DNA of 64,000 nt, taken from positions 3,899,632 to 3,963,631 of the forward strand of contig NC_054875.1 of assembly GCF_018320785.1 (NCBI RefSeq). Reading direction: 5' to 3'. Positions within the stretch are counted from its first letter, which is position 1, and every line of letters begins with the position of its first letter. Origin of the DNA: Cheilinus undulatus. Lineage: Eukaryota > Chordata > Actinopteri > Labriformes > Labridae. Positions 1 to 10,204 of this stretch are shown here, piece by piece. Made by a program: the position numbers and the translations under genes. The notes under the pieces were generated by a model that saw only the letters and a list, made by a program, of their open reading frames with translations, was not told the origin of the DNA and did no database searches.

Positions 1-138
1 ACACAGAGGTTTGAAGTCCCGGGGCAGGTCAGGGTGAGAGCACACGGCCTCCAGGTCCTGTTCAGCTGAGACTTCGTCTGAGGTCATCAGAGCTCCAAGA
101 GCTTTCACTGACTCCAGAGAGAACTCAAAGTCTCCTTC
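1..138 (-). CDS. guca2: Guanylin/uroguanylin-type prepropeptide, exon 2 (partial, cut by window edge)
   Basis: Read on the minus strand, the stretch after a clean acceptor (TTTGTAG at 139-145) encodes 46 residues without a stop. It starts E-G-D-F-E-F-S-L-E-S-V-K and ends P-D-L-P-R-D-F-K-P-L-C at the window edge. Guanylin and uroguanylin precursors have the same pattern at this place: an acidic residue pair, F-S-L-E-S-V-K, then a C-S-x-P-x-x-P/L-x-x-x-K-P-L-C block. The family encodes secreted peptides that activate guanylate cyclase C on intestinal and renal epithelia and so drive salt and water transport. The C-terminal mature peptide lies to the left of base 1, so guanylin, uroguanylin and renoguanylin cannot be told apart. 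Phase 0 matches exon 1 at 3674-3745. The prosequence looks intact. Confidence 0.85.
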
Positions 139-360
139 CTACAAAGAATAACAATCAGTGAAGACCCTGAGGACTGTGAGGCTGAAATATCACCTACATT
201 AGCAGAGTGGTTTTCTCTTATTGATCAGTGACCCACATCTACTGATCCTGGGGTAGTTTCTGCATCCTGAGTGAAAGTCTCAGTACCACTGCATTGTTTT
301 CCTCAGCATTCTTACTTATGGAGCAGCTTTGAAGCATTACTCATAACTCTAATCCTTCTT

Positions 361-1174
361 TATATACACTATATTTCCAAAATTATTGGCTCACCTGCCT
401 TGACTGGCATATGAACTTAAGTGACATCCCATTCTTAATCCATAGGGTTTAATATGATGTCGGTCCACCTTTTGCAGCTATAACAGCTTCAACTCTTTTG
501 GGAAGGCTTTCCACAAGGTTTAGGAGTGTGTTTATGGGAATTTTTGACCATTCTTCCAGAAGCACATTTGTGAGGTCATACACTGATGTTGGATGAGAAG
601 GCCTGGCTCTCAGTCTCCGCTCTAATTCATCCCAAAGGTGTTCTATGGGGTTGAGGTCAGGACTCTGTGCAGGCCAGTCAAGTTGATCCACACCAAACTC
701 TCTCCTCCATGTCTTTATGGACCTTGCTTTGTACACTGGTGCACAGTCATGTTGGAACAGGAAGAGGCCATCCCCAAACTGTTCCCACAAAGTTGGGAGT
801 ATGGAATTGTCCAGAATCTCTTGGTATGCTGAAGCATTCAGAGTTCCTTTCACTGGAACTAAGGGGCCATGCCCAGCTCCTGAAAAACAAGCCAACACCA
901 TAATCCTCCCTCCACCAAACTTTACACTTGACTGTGGAATATTTAGGAGCCAGGAAATTTCACCACTTGTTGCAAAGGTGGCATCCTACCACAGTACCAC
1001 GCTGGAATTCACTGAGCTCCTGAGAGCGAGCCATTCTTTCATTAATGTTTGTAGAAACAGTCTGCATGCCTAGGTGCTTGATTTTATACACCTGTGGACA
1101 TGGAAGTGACTGGAACACCTGATTCTAATTATTTGGATGGGTGAGTGAATACTTTTTGCAATATAGTGTATATA
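361..1174 (-). mobile_element. Tc1/mariner relic, internally deleted
   Basis: Both ends carry the inverted repeat TATATACACTATATT(g/t), left at 361 and right ending near 1174, as expected for a TA-target Tc1-like element. At about 0.8 kb it is shorter than the 1.3-1.6 kb usual for autonomous Tc1. Only the C-terminal part of the transposase is recognisable. Confidence 0.8.
449..901 (-). pseudogene. Tc1-like transposase, C-terminal remnant (DD34E)
   Basis: The 150-residue open frame shows the end of a Tc1 transposase. It has Q-H-D-C-A-P-V-Y-K-A with the second catalytic Asp, then W-P-A-Q-S-P-D-L-N-P-I-E-H-L-W with the catalytic Glu. Thirty-four residues separate Asp and Glu, the DD34E spacing of Tc1 transposases. 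The helix-turn-helix DNA-binding half and the first catalytic Asp region are not present in frame, so it is not an active enzyme. Confidence 0.8.
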
Positions 1175-2382
1175 TATTTCAGGGTTTATTACTGATAAAA
1201 ACTGGGAACATTCCTCTTTCAGGTTGTATTGATCGGCTTTATTGGTGATGATTACTGCTGTAAATAATCACACTTCCTCTCTTTGGTATGCATGAAACAT
1301 CTGCAGAGCATTGGGCAATATCCAGTTTTTAATACCATGAAACCTTTCCAGAACTTTCTCCTGGTTTCAACACCATGTGATTCAAGAGGACATTTTTATA
1401 GAAGCAGCTCAGATCTCTTTGACCAAGTCTTAAATAAAACTAAAAAGACATTTTGTGTTTGTTTCTTTGCGGTTTTTAAATATCCTGGGACACCGTATTA
1501 TCACCTACCTCTATCTGCAGTTTTAAAACAGCCTAGTGCAGTGCAGGGTTTTTCCTGCCATCTTTGGTGATTTACAAGAAAACTCTCGATATGTGATTCC
1601 TAGGAGTTCTATTTTAGTTCTGATAAAGGTTGTTTGCAGTCACATGATCACCATGTTACACCATTGCCAGAATGGAGGTCAGGAAGTGAAGAACAGCAGT
1701 TAGAAATCAGTGGAAATGGAGGAGAGTCATCAGGCTGCAGATATGGAGTATGACCTCTGCTCTTCACATACAGTATTTTTTTCCACTGGTAAACTGATCT
1801 GCCTGGCGTTGAGGTGACTGATATCACAAATGACTCAGTCCTGCAGACCTGATATGACAAGTCAAGCCAGGTGAAGAGAGACCAGGCAGAGAGCTGTGCC
1901 CTTTTAACCGCTTTTCTCCCTCTTTTTGTCATAAACATGCTTTTAAAGGAAACACTGAGATATAGTACTAACCTAACCTTGTGATGTAGGCATCATGTGT
2001 CATTAGGGAACGAGCCTGTTCTATGAAACAGATCCTCTATTTGATCCACAATAGCTTGTCTCATTTTGAGCCATTTATTGTTATTTAATCCACATATAGA
2101 AACTTAACTTTTACCAAATAGAGAGCTGAGACGAATGATCCAGATCTCTAAAAAGAGGCAATCACAATGAGCGAGGCTGGACAGACAGCAGCAGTGGAAA
2201 CACATGCAAGATCAGGGTTTACCATGACAGACTGGACGGAACCAAACTGGATGCTTGGCGGAAATGGACCGTATGACTCCACTCTTCCAAACCTTAGACT
2301 GAAGTATATTGCCTGAATGTGTCACTACTTTCAGGACTCAAAAGTAGTCTAGGATCGGTTTTATTTATTTATTTATTTAGCA

Positions 2383-2893
2383 ATTTAAAGGGGACATATT
2401 ATACCTTTTTAAGACACATTTATATCGGTCTCAGAGGTCCCCAAAACATGCCTGTGAAGTTTGTTGCTGAAAAACACTCCAGTATTGCATTTTTGCATGA
2501 CTAAAAACTCCTCTGTTTCAGCCCTGCTCAGAATGAGCTGTTTGTGGTTTCTGTGTGTGGCTTTAAATGTTAATGAGCTGTCTGACTCCACCCCCTGACC
2601 CCACCACTCTCAGGAAATGCATGTGGCTCTCCTGATCCTCCTCCCAGTTGGAGAGGAGGGCGGAATTTTCTTCCAAGCGGGGAGGGCCAACCGAACCTGG
2701 GGGCGGGGCTAACTCCCCACATGACATCATGAGGGGAAACGGCTTGTTTCAGCACACATTTTCTGGAAGCTGGAGAAAGAGAGGGGGAAATGGATTTCTC
2801 TGGTACCTGAGGGGATCGTGGACAGGCCAGGAGTGAATATTTTGTCAGGAAACCCTAAAAAAGTGATTTTTGCATGTTATCTCCACTTTAAAT
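2383..2893. mobile_element. Non-autonomous inverted-repeat element (ATTTAAAGGGGACAT family)
   Basis: The left end ATTTAAAGGGGACATATTAT and the right end, in reverse complement ATTTAAAGTGGAGATAACAT, form imperfect terminal inverted repeats around a 511-bp body. The body has no credible coding. From memory this sequence type is widespread in teleosts; I do not assign a superfamily. Confidence 0.6.
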
Positions 2894-3048
2894 GGTCGGC
2901 ACGGTTGTGCAATGTCTGGAAGTTTGATCGCACTTCTCTTTGCAGAAATTACTTCCTGGCCCCATCTGGACTTCTTCACCATAACATGACGCCATCTGCA
3001 AACAGCCTATATTTTAATTTAAAGTCCTGATATGACTACAGAAGCCTT

Positions 3049-3264
3049 AAAGGGCCATACATTCACTTATATTATTTACTCTGTTTCCAGTTATAACAAA
3101 TAATTTCTGAGATCTTGACTTTTTTTTTGTCGTTATCTCGAGATAGCGCTGGTTTCCTCCCGCGTTATCACAAGATAACATTTGTTTTCCCATGATAGTG
3201 AGTTGAATTATCCTGTTATCACCAGAAAACAGAATAAATGATATGTATGAATACATGGCCCTTT
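3049..3264. mobile_element. Small MITE with AAAGGGCCAT ends
   Basis: It starts AAAGGGCCATACATTCA and ends with the reverse complement of AAAGGGCCATGTATTCA. The interior is rich in short palindromic gataac/ttatctcgagataa-like segments (3123-3220). Confidence 0.65.
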
Positions 3265-3673
3265 AGAGCTCCCGTATATGACAACCCCTATATCTGTCAT
3301 CTCTCTGTAAAGACGAGCATTTAATCCCATGGTTTCCCCCTTTAGAGGAAAAACACAACACAACCACACCTGATTTCCAGCGTGGGTTAGCTGTCACCTT
3401 CACCTCTCACATTAGACAAGATTACCATCACTCAGAGCATAAAGTCTGCAATTTACTTCAGAAGTGCTGGAGTTAAAGTAGATTTTAAGTTTATGAATTA
3501 CTTGAGAAGCTTATTTGAGCAAAATTACATTCAAGAAAATAAAAAATAAGCTTTTGCATGAACTGCCTCCTATTTTATTAACATTTAAAAATCTGCTAAA
3601 AAGGAAAAATCACTAGATTGCATTGCTTTAAGTTCCTATGATGCAGATTTTGTGGGTTTTAAAGCTTTCTTAC

Positions 3674-3745
3674 CTTTACCGTCACTGCTCTGGAGAGCTG
3701 GATCAAAACTGTGAGGAAGACTGAAACACGAACGACAGTCTTCAT
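3674..3745 (-). CDS. guca2: Guanylin/uroguanylin-type prepropeptide, exon 1 (signal peptide)
   Basis: The ATG at 3745-3743 opens 24 codons that end T-V-K at the donor (AAG then GTAAG, 3673-3669). The peptide has basic residues at 2 and 6, a hydrophobic core (V-S-V-F-L-T-V-L-I) and a small-residue cleavage region (S-R-A then V-T-V), which is a typical signal peptide. The joined sequence V-T-V-K-E-G-D-F-E-F-S-L-E-S-V-K has the guanylin-family propeptide start. The split is phase 0, and intron 1 is about 3.5 kb. A TATA box 46 nt upstream of the ATG leaves room for a leader of only about 20 nt. The start is chosen because it is the first ATG after the TATA box and directly gives the signal peptide. 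Confidence 0.85.
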
Positions 3746-3790
3746 CTTGACGCGATGAGTCTCTTCTTTCTGATCACAGCATGGATGATG

Positions 3791-3798
3791 TATTTATA
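3791..3798 (-). promoter_or_regulatory. TATA box of the guanylin-type gene
   Basis: TATAAATA on the minus strand, about 46 nt upstream of the ATG at 3745. It would place transcription start near 3765-3770. Confidence 0.7.
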
Positions 3799-3842
3799 GA
3801 GGTGGATGGTTCATACTCACTGATGTCCCCGCCTGAAGGCTG

Positions 3843-3855
3843 GTTAATAATTAAC
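3843..3855. promoter_or_regulatory. HNF1-type palindrome upstream of the guanylin-type gene
   Basis: GTTAATAATTAAC matches the textbook HNF1 consensus GTTAATNATTAAC at every position. It lies about 45 bp upstream of the TATA box. HNF-1 alpha is a known activator of mammalian guanylin-family promoters, so a functional site is a reasonable inference. Confidence 0.65.
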
Positions 3856-3859
3856 ACTG

Positions 3860-5600
3860 ATTATGAGGCTGTAAAACTCCTCTGCTGTTTGAAGAGTGGA
3901 AAACTTTAAAGGAAAATGACGGATGCTAATTGTTCAGCTGATTAGCTTGTGTACAGAACACTTCAGTCCAACACTGCTGATAAAGGCTACGAATCAAAAA
4001 CAGCTCTTTACTCCGGCAGGGTGTTGCACAAGATTAGGCCTCTATTCCTCATCACTGAGACGGCTCTAAGTACAGCTGTCTGCTCTCAGATTGGTCTATT
4101 TTCAGAGATTTACAGAATTCCAGAGTACCAGAATGTTCTGTTTAAACCTCAGGCCATATTTTATCACCCACTGGCAGTTTGCAAGAAAAGGTTAAGGCCC
4201 CTTTAGGGGATATTTCTGTATATTTAAAAATAGGGTTGTATCGGGTACTTGGTAGCTGTGGCATTAGCCTCCAGGGATTTCAGTGCCCCTTTAAGGAGAA
4301 TGTACAGCGCTACAGATGGGTACAGCTGCTCTGTGTAGTTTTGTGAGTTTTTGATTAAAAATTGCCGTAAAACAATGTTGGCTCAAATGTCTCTATATCA
4401 AAAATCTTTGGAGCGTTTTATCTTTCCTGATTCTGTGTTTGGCACTCTTTTGTGATGCAACTTTCGGCTACGTATTCATCCGCTAAAGAGTATTGCTACC
4501 TCCTGATCAGCTGTTTGGGTCTGCAGAGATGACAACAAACTTGACTAAACTAAAATGAGCAATTTTGACTCGTGACAATGACGTGGTGTCGCTTGCATGC
4601 TTTCCTGATCCGGCTCACTGCAAACTGGGTGACCAGGTCCCTGTGAACTGGTCCAGATACCAGGGCAGGCCATGTGTGTTGTGGAGGAGTCAGCCTGGAG
4701 GATATCTAGAGAGATGGAGCATGGGCCTGGTGCTGGCTTGGATGACTGTAATAAGGAGGCAAGAGCATCACAAGGCGAAGGCTGATGCAGCAAAGTGCCG
4801 AGCCCTCATATGCTCCCATACCTCACCTGACCTGACAATGATGTGCCGTTTACTGTGGATACGAGGGGATGCTGGTATGACACCTAGCACACAGAGGAAC
4901 AACTTCCAAAGATGGAGACTTGATGGGAAGAAAGAGAGGGGGGAGAAACTTTTGTAGAGACTGGTTAGCAGGACAGATCCTGGTTTACCTTGTGGTGCAG
5001 GTTTCTGATGAAAGATCGTGGATCACAGGCGTCTGCAGCATGCATCACTCCCCATCCAGAGTTCCCTGCCTCACTCAATGTAACTGTTTTACCGACCTTC
5101 TTCAACTTCATGAAAATAAATCAGAAAAAACTGACCCTGAGCAGAAGAGCTGAATGGAAACATGACTTTCAGGTAAGTTTATAGCTGTGGCTTTATTTCT
5201 TTAATAGCTGAAAATTACACAAGCTACAGTCGACTGATATGATTACTTTACGAAAATAATGTGTCAGCTCTTGAGAGGAAAACTGAGCTGAAATAACCTG
5301 TTTTAGTTTGTTTAGATTTTGTCTCTGTTGAAGCCTGCAGACCCAAACATCTGATTTGGAGATGGCATTATCCTGAGGTGGAAGAACACGTGGCTGAAAG
5401 CTGCATCACAAACACAGAGGCTTTCTGGGTGAAAAATAAAACACTTTTAAAAATTTCCATGAAGCATACAATTGAGCCAAAATAGTTTTTTGGTCCATTT
5501 TTACCTGGCAGATTTTGTGTAGGCCAATTTAATAAAGACATGTCTGTAGTTTTGACACCCCTGAATTATATAATGCAGAAAGTTCAGAAAGGAGAGTAAG
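3860..5600. other. Intergenic, mostly unassigned
   Basis: No spliced gene recognised. Open frames here lack family resemblance. The stretch 4640-4740 resembles 29770-29840 (shared words such as gtcagc-tgg-aggata and gagatgg), so at least part is an old dispersed repeat of unknown class. Confidence 0.4.
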
Positions 5601-5604
5601 TCAT

Positions 5605-6098
5605 GCACCATGTGGACAAGAGTATTTTGCCACACCTGTTAATAATTGGATTCAAGTTAATTCAGGTGTTTTAATCAGACCTGTTGCCACAGGTGTAACA
5701 AATCAAACACCTAGCTATGCTGTCTCCATCTGTGATCCTAAAAGGGTTGTTCTGAAGAGCTCTGTGACTTCAAGCGTGGTACTGTGATGGATTCTACCTT
5801 TGCAATAAATGAAATTTCACCCCTGCTGGATATTCCACAGTTGACTGTAAGTGATATTATTGGAAAGTGAAAGCGTTTAGGAATAACAGCAACTCAGCTA
5901 CGAAGAGGAAGACCATGTAAAATCACAGAGCAGGGTCAACGTCTGCTAAGAGTCTCTAAGTCTCTGCTGATTCCATGGCTGAAGAGTTCTGAACTTCCAC
6001 TGGCAATAATGCAAGCACTAAAACTGCAGCAGGAGCTTCATGAATGGGTTTCCATGGCAACAGCTGCATGCAAGCCTCACATCACATTGTCCAGTGCT
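5605..6098 (+). mobile_element. Tc1-like relic, 5' part
   Basis: It begins at an end-type repeat (ATGTGGACAAGAGTATTTTG). It continues through the degraded 5' half of a Tc1 transposase gene: the helix-turn-helix region near 5740-5900, then the arg-arg-gly-arg region with cgaagaggaagacc near 5900. Similarity stops near 6098. The matching 3' part, with the other end, is at 8304-8684. Confidence 0.65.
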
Positions 6099-6120
6099 GT
6101 AATATTCATATTTTATATTG

Positions 6121-6121
6121 T

Positions 6122-6152
<31 letters not shown>
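6121..6152. repeat. (TA)n microsatellite
   Basis: An uninterrupted run of alternating T and A at the junction between the Tc1 relic and inserted DNA. Confidence 0.9.
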
Positions 6153-6229
6153 TTAGTGTGAAACACATCTGGGAAAGCTTCAATAGGAAACGTCTGAGAA
6201 AAGGCAGAGGATTTGAAAAAACTTGGAGT

Positions 6230-6665
6230 GTGATTGGGTGAACATTCTGTCTGTCACATGTCTACGGGCCAATCAGAGCAACAAAACACATGACATAACC
6301 ACTATCAAGCTGCGTGTGAGCAGCTACTGAGAAATAACGCAAAACATGGCAACTATAGACATGTAAGTAGTCGACTTTTTGTAAAGAAAACAGCTCACTG
6401 CTGTTCTTTGTTCTTCTTTTAACATCAAGTTCTGATAAAACTGTGCTTTAGCAGCATCTACACTAAGTTCTTCCACCAATCACACCGGCCTCTTGCTGCT
6501 TCCTGTTTACGTCACGACTCCGCCGCGCCTGAAAGTACTGCCCTTCAATGCTGACTGGTCCCGTCACTTTCTAACCGGGCCAAAACAGTTCAGATGGGAG
6601 CTTTGCAAGATGGATTCACCAATGAAAAACAAGGAAACAGGTGTGTCCTCCTGCTTTGCAAGGTT
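6230..6665 (+). repeat. Dispersed repeat, copy 1 (partner at 30870-31290)
   Basis: Carries gggccaatcagagcaacaaa, cttcctgtttacgtcacgac and gctttgcaagatggattc. All recur in reverse complement, diverged, at 30870-31290. It has no coding support. The element class is not assigned. Confidence 0.65.
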
Positions 6666-6669
6666 ATAT

Positions 6670-7385
6670 ATATAAACGGGTTACAAATGGCAAAAAATGG
6701 GTTAAATGTGGCAAAAAAAAGTTGCAAAAATGACCAGCTATAGTAAACAGGGCAACACATCGACAAAAATGAGTTAAAAGTGGAAAAAAATGATTGGATG
6801 TTGGAAAAAAGTGGCAAAATGAATGGAGACAGCAGTGAAAAGGGTTCAAAAGAGACAAAATTTGGATTTAAGTGGCAAAAATTTGCTACCAAAGGAAACT
6901 TGGGGGGAGACAACACTGGGGAGAAATGGATGGAAAATGTTGAAAAGTGGTTGAAGAGCAGCCATGATGGGTGAAAATGGACCAACATGGGTTGAGGAGG
7001 CAAAATGGGAAACAAAGTTGCAAAAAAGGGTTACAATAGCCAGATAAACAGGTAAAAATTGGTTAAAAAGTGAAAAAAATTAAAGTGGATAAAGATTAGC
7101 TAAAAGTAGCATACAGTCACTGAATTTTTATTTAAGATCGGCGAAACATGGGTTTCAGAAATGCAAAAGGGTTTAAAATGGATGGAAAATGTTGAAAGAA
7201 GCTAAAAATTAGCATAAAGGTATATAAAGTGGCAAGAAGTTGCAAAAATGACTAGTTGAAGTAGGAAAATTGGGTTCAAAAGTGGCAAAAATGAGTTAAA
7301 AGTAGAAAACATGGGCCAAATGTGGGAAAAGTGAAATAAATGAGCAAGAACAGTGGTGAAAAGGGGTTAAAAAGCCCAAATTCTT
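6670..7385 (+). repeat. Degenerate ggcaaaaatgggttaaaagt minisatellite
   Basis: Loose tandem repetition of about 10-24 bp units built from agtggcaaaaatgg and gggttaaaagt. The same core occurs inside hAT-like elements at 10764, 25032, 27937, 36836, 41224 and 50216. Here I could not find the matching ends. The low-complexity open frames across it are artefacts. Confidence 0.75.
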
Positions 7386-7543
7386 TGAATCTAGCACACA
7401 TGTTGATGTCATCAATAAGGTGTGAATGGGGAGGGCCCTCTCACTTTGTTTTTTTGTTGGAAAAAAAAACCTGAAAATGACTTTTGAAGTTAAATCTAAT
7501 TGATTTTGACCTCTGCTGTATAGATAGAAATGAAAATATATAG

Positions 7544-8303
7544 TGTTATGACCCCCATCATTTTTTGTTAGGACAACTGAATGCGGGTCTGTTACGTGTG
7601 CCTAGCTCTGCGTGTTTCCTCTCTCCCTGCTCTCTCTGATCTCCCTCCTCCCCCTACCTGTGGGCTGCAGCACACCTGTGTGCGGTTAGCACTCAGGGTG
7701 GAGGAGGGGGAGTATTAGAGCGGCAGGGGAGAGGAGCATGCAGAGCAGAGAGAGCAGAGCTGGGCCAGGCACCCGTGACACTCTCATGGAGAAGCGCGTG
7801 AGGAGGTTTGTTTCTTTGGTATTTGAGTAATTATTTTTTCGTTTAGTTTTAATTCATTCGGTTAACCAAGCGTTTTGTTTCCCGTTCTCCTTTTCCTCCC
7901 TCCCCAGGCATGTTTAGATTGCTGGGTTTTGTTGTTTTAGTTTGGCTGTAGTCGTCGGTAGTCCTGTTTTCTCGTTGTGTTCTTTTCTTGATTAAATAGT
8001 TAGTTTTTTTTGGTTAGGTAGTTTTAGTTAGGGGTGGTGGCTGGTCCAATGGCCCATTGCGTGGTTAGCCAGTCCACCACCCCTCTTTTGTTCTTTTTGG
8101 CCGGCGGCTGCAGCCCTTTTGATTTCATTGATTTGATTAATGTTTAAATTAATTCATTGATCTGTTTATTAAAATACAGCTTGGATTATTTTGGAACTCA
8201 AACCATTTGTCTGTGTCCTGTTATATATGTTATGGTCTCTTTTGATACGAGCCTTATTTTTTTTTTCCCGGTTTAAATTAATAATTTTTAAGAGGCCGTA
8301 ACA
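7544..8303. mobile_element. LTR-like block (solo LTR candidate)
   Basis: It begins TGTTATGACC and ends GGCCGTAACA, giving TG...CA ends with a short inverted repeat, 760 bp long. The interior has a pyrimidine-rich stretch, GC-rich purine tracts near 7690-7760 and attaaaatacagc near 8170, which could serve as a polyadenylation signal. No clear target-site duplication was found, and no gag/pol is nearby. A non-LTR MITE remains possible. Confidence 0.4.
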
Positions 8304-8684
8304 GGGTCCTTATGGGTTAATGCTTCAGCACATCAAGACATTTTGGACAATGCTATGCTTCCAACTGTTTAGGGAAGGCTCTTTTTTATTCATGACTGTG
8401 CTCCGTGCACAAAGAAGGACTCTAAAGACATGGTTTGATGAGCTTGGTTTGGTAGAACTTGATTGATGCACAGAGTCCTGACCTCAACCTCATCCAGCAC
8501 CGTTGGGATGAACTGGAACAGAGATTTTGAGTCAGGCCTTCTGGTCCAACATCAGTGCCAGACCTAATGAATGCTCTACAGAATGAATGGGCACAAATTC
8601 CCACAGAAACACACCAAAATCTACAGTCAACTCCTTATTAAAGTGAATGGTCCAGTGGCCCAGTACTTTCGTCCATAAAGTGTG
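8304..8684 (+). mobile_element. Tc1-like relic, 3' part
   Basis: The 3' half of a Tc1 gene: tgcttcagcacatcaagaca, ttttggacaatgctatgctt, a degraded catalytic-Asp region near 8390-8405, and cctgacctcaacctcatcca for the Glu region. It ends in the terminal repeat ggcccagtactttcgtccat. Stops interrupt every frame. It pairs with 5605-6098; the middle of the element is missing and replaced by 2.2 kb of other repeats. Confidence 0.65.
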
Positions 8685-8819
8685 TCTAATTTAAAGCACT
8701 ATCCCATGAGAGTTAAATGCATAAACTACAGAGAAAATGCATGAATGCAATACCAGATTTTGCATTTATACTTCATAAACACATTTAAAGACATGAGCAG
8801 ACTTTTAACATAACACAAG

Positions 8820-8825
8820 TTTAAT
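8820..8825 (-). terminator. Possible poly(A) signal of lactbl1
   Basis: ATTAAA on the minus strand, 400 nt after the stop codon. It is a variant hexamer and the choice is a guess; no AATAAA was seen closer. Confidence 0.25.
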
Positions 8826-9225
8826 TCAGCACATCGTCCCGTCACACATCTCCTCTTTAAATAAACATGTTTACCTGCTTTCATGGTGATACCTGAAAAC
8901 GTTGACCTCTTGACATGTCAGTCACTTGTGTTTTTTCCTCTATCTAGGTCACAGCGAGGCACTTAGAGATTGAAGAGAATTACTGCCACATTGTCCATTA
9001 ACCAACCACGTCTCAGCAAACAGCTGTACAGTAAACATTTTTATCAGTCCTGCTTTCTTTGTGCCAGAAGAATAACTGGAAAAATGTCTTTGACATTCTC
9101 ACCAAGACTAAGAACTGGAGCAGAGGAATAAATAAGATTTAAATCAAGTTCAGAATAAATAAGACGTAGAGTTTTCTGCTGTGACACAGTTACAGTAATA
9201 GTACGGTGAACAGTAATTCATGTCC

Positions 9226-10204
9226 TTATGCGGTAAAGTACGGTCTGCCACTTATCCTCGTCACCCTGTAAGTGTTGAGTCCTGGCGAGTCAAACCCCTG
9301 CGACACGCCTCTCTTGTTGAAAGGGTAAAAGTTAAAGAGCTGTCGGTCCTGTGCCTCCAGGGACACGGAGGTGCTGTGGACCTTCAGCTTGCATGGGTAC
9401 GGCTTGTCAAAGACCACCCTGAACACTCTCTGCTGCAGGTAGTCCAGACGGATAGTTCGGTATTTCGACGGCACAGTCGTGTCTACCTGTGGTCCGAACT
9501 GCTGCATGATCAGCACGCCGTCTGAATCCACCTTAATCTGATAGAAAGTCATGTTCCTGTAAGTATAGAAGCCCACATAAGGAGACGTGTTAGGTGGTGG
9601 TCTAAGGGTCCGTTTAGCCTCCCTGAAGGCGCTCTCCAATGCAGGGATAAGATATCCATAGGCCTGACCCACGAGGTCCCTATCTGCAGGACGAACCCCG
9701 GACATCAGGACCACCATCCCCAGCTTGAGCTTTGGCACCAGTGAGAAGGTCGCAGCATAGCCGTCCAAGTCCCCGTCTTTCCTCACCACGTCATAGCCAA
9801 GCTGCTCGTTGATCTCCCATGGCGTTCCTGTTGAGTTGGCGAAGTAGCTGCTGTGGCATTTGTAGAGCGGCGTCATCATGGTGTTCAGCGTGTCCCGGCG
9901 GAGAGGCCTCCCACTGTAAGCGCCAAGGAGAGCCATCATGAGCTTCGCCATGTCAGCAGTGGTGGAGTACATCTGACCCGCAGGTCGGTACCAGCCCAGG
10001 TTGTAGAGGGGAGCCGGCTGGCCATTGTTGTAAACACCGATCGCCATCCGCTTCTGAACTTCTGGAGTTATGTTGAAGCCGGTGTCCTCCATGTTGAGCT
10101 GTTTCAGGATGTTTTGTGACAGCCACGTCTCAAAGTCTGTGCCTGCCACATTCTTGGCCAAGATGTTCGCCAATAAGGAGAAGGCAACGTTGCTGTAGTG
10201 ACAC
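9226..10204 (-). CDS. lactbl1: lactbl1 coding exon 6 (last; YxN and KxG motifs)
   Basis: Acceptor TTTCCTCAG at 10205-10213, stop TAA at 9228-9226. The 979-nt exon holds C-H-Y-S-N-V-A-F (YxN, residues 235-237), the G-W-Y-R-P-A-G-Q-M-Y-S-T segment, V-R-K-D-G-D-L-D-G-Y (KxG, 374-376) and the C-terminal domain ending G-R-P-Y-F-T-A. The frame stays open for about 60 nt into the intron, so an ATG-only reading would start it wrongly. Confidence 0.92.

Larger units (their letters stand above)
139..3673 (-). other. Intron 1 of the guanylin-type gene
   Basis: Bounded by GTAAG (3673-3669) and TAG (141-139) on the minus strand. It contains the Tc1 relic at 361-1174, the inverted-repeat element at 2383-2893 and the MITE at 3049-3264. 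I see nothing coding in 1200-2380 or 3270-3670. Confidence 0.7.

Noticed and set aside
4565..4957. 130-codon plus-strand frame
   Set aside because: Part of it overlaps a dispersed repeat shared with 29770-29840, and no domain is recognisable.
9220..9525. Plus-strand frames over lactbl1 exon 6 (also 9853-10119)
   Set aside because: Antisense shadows of the real minus-strand exon.
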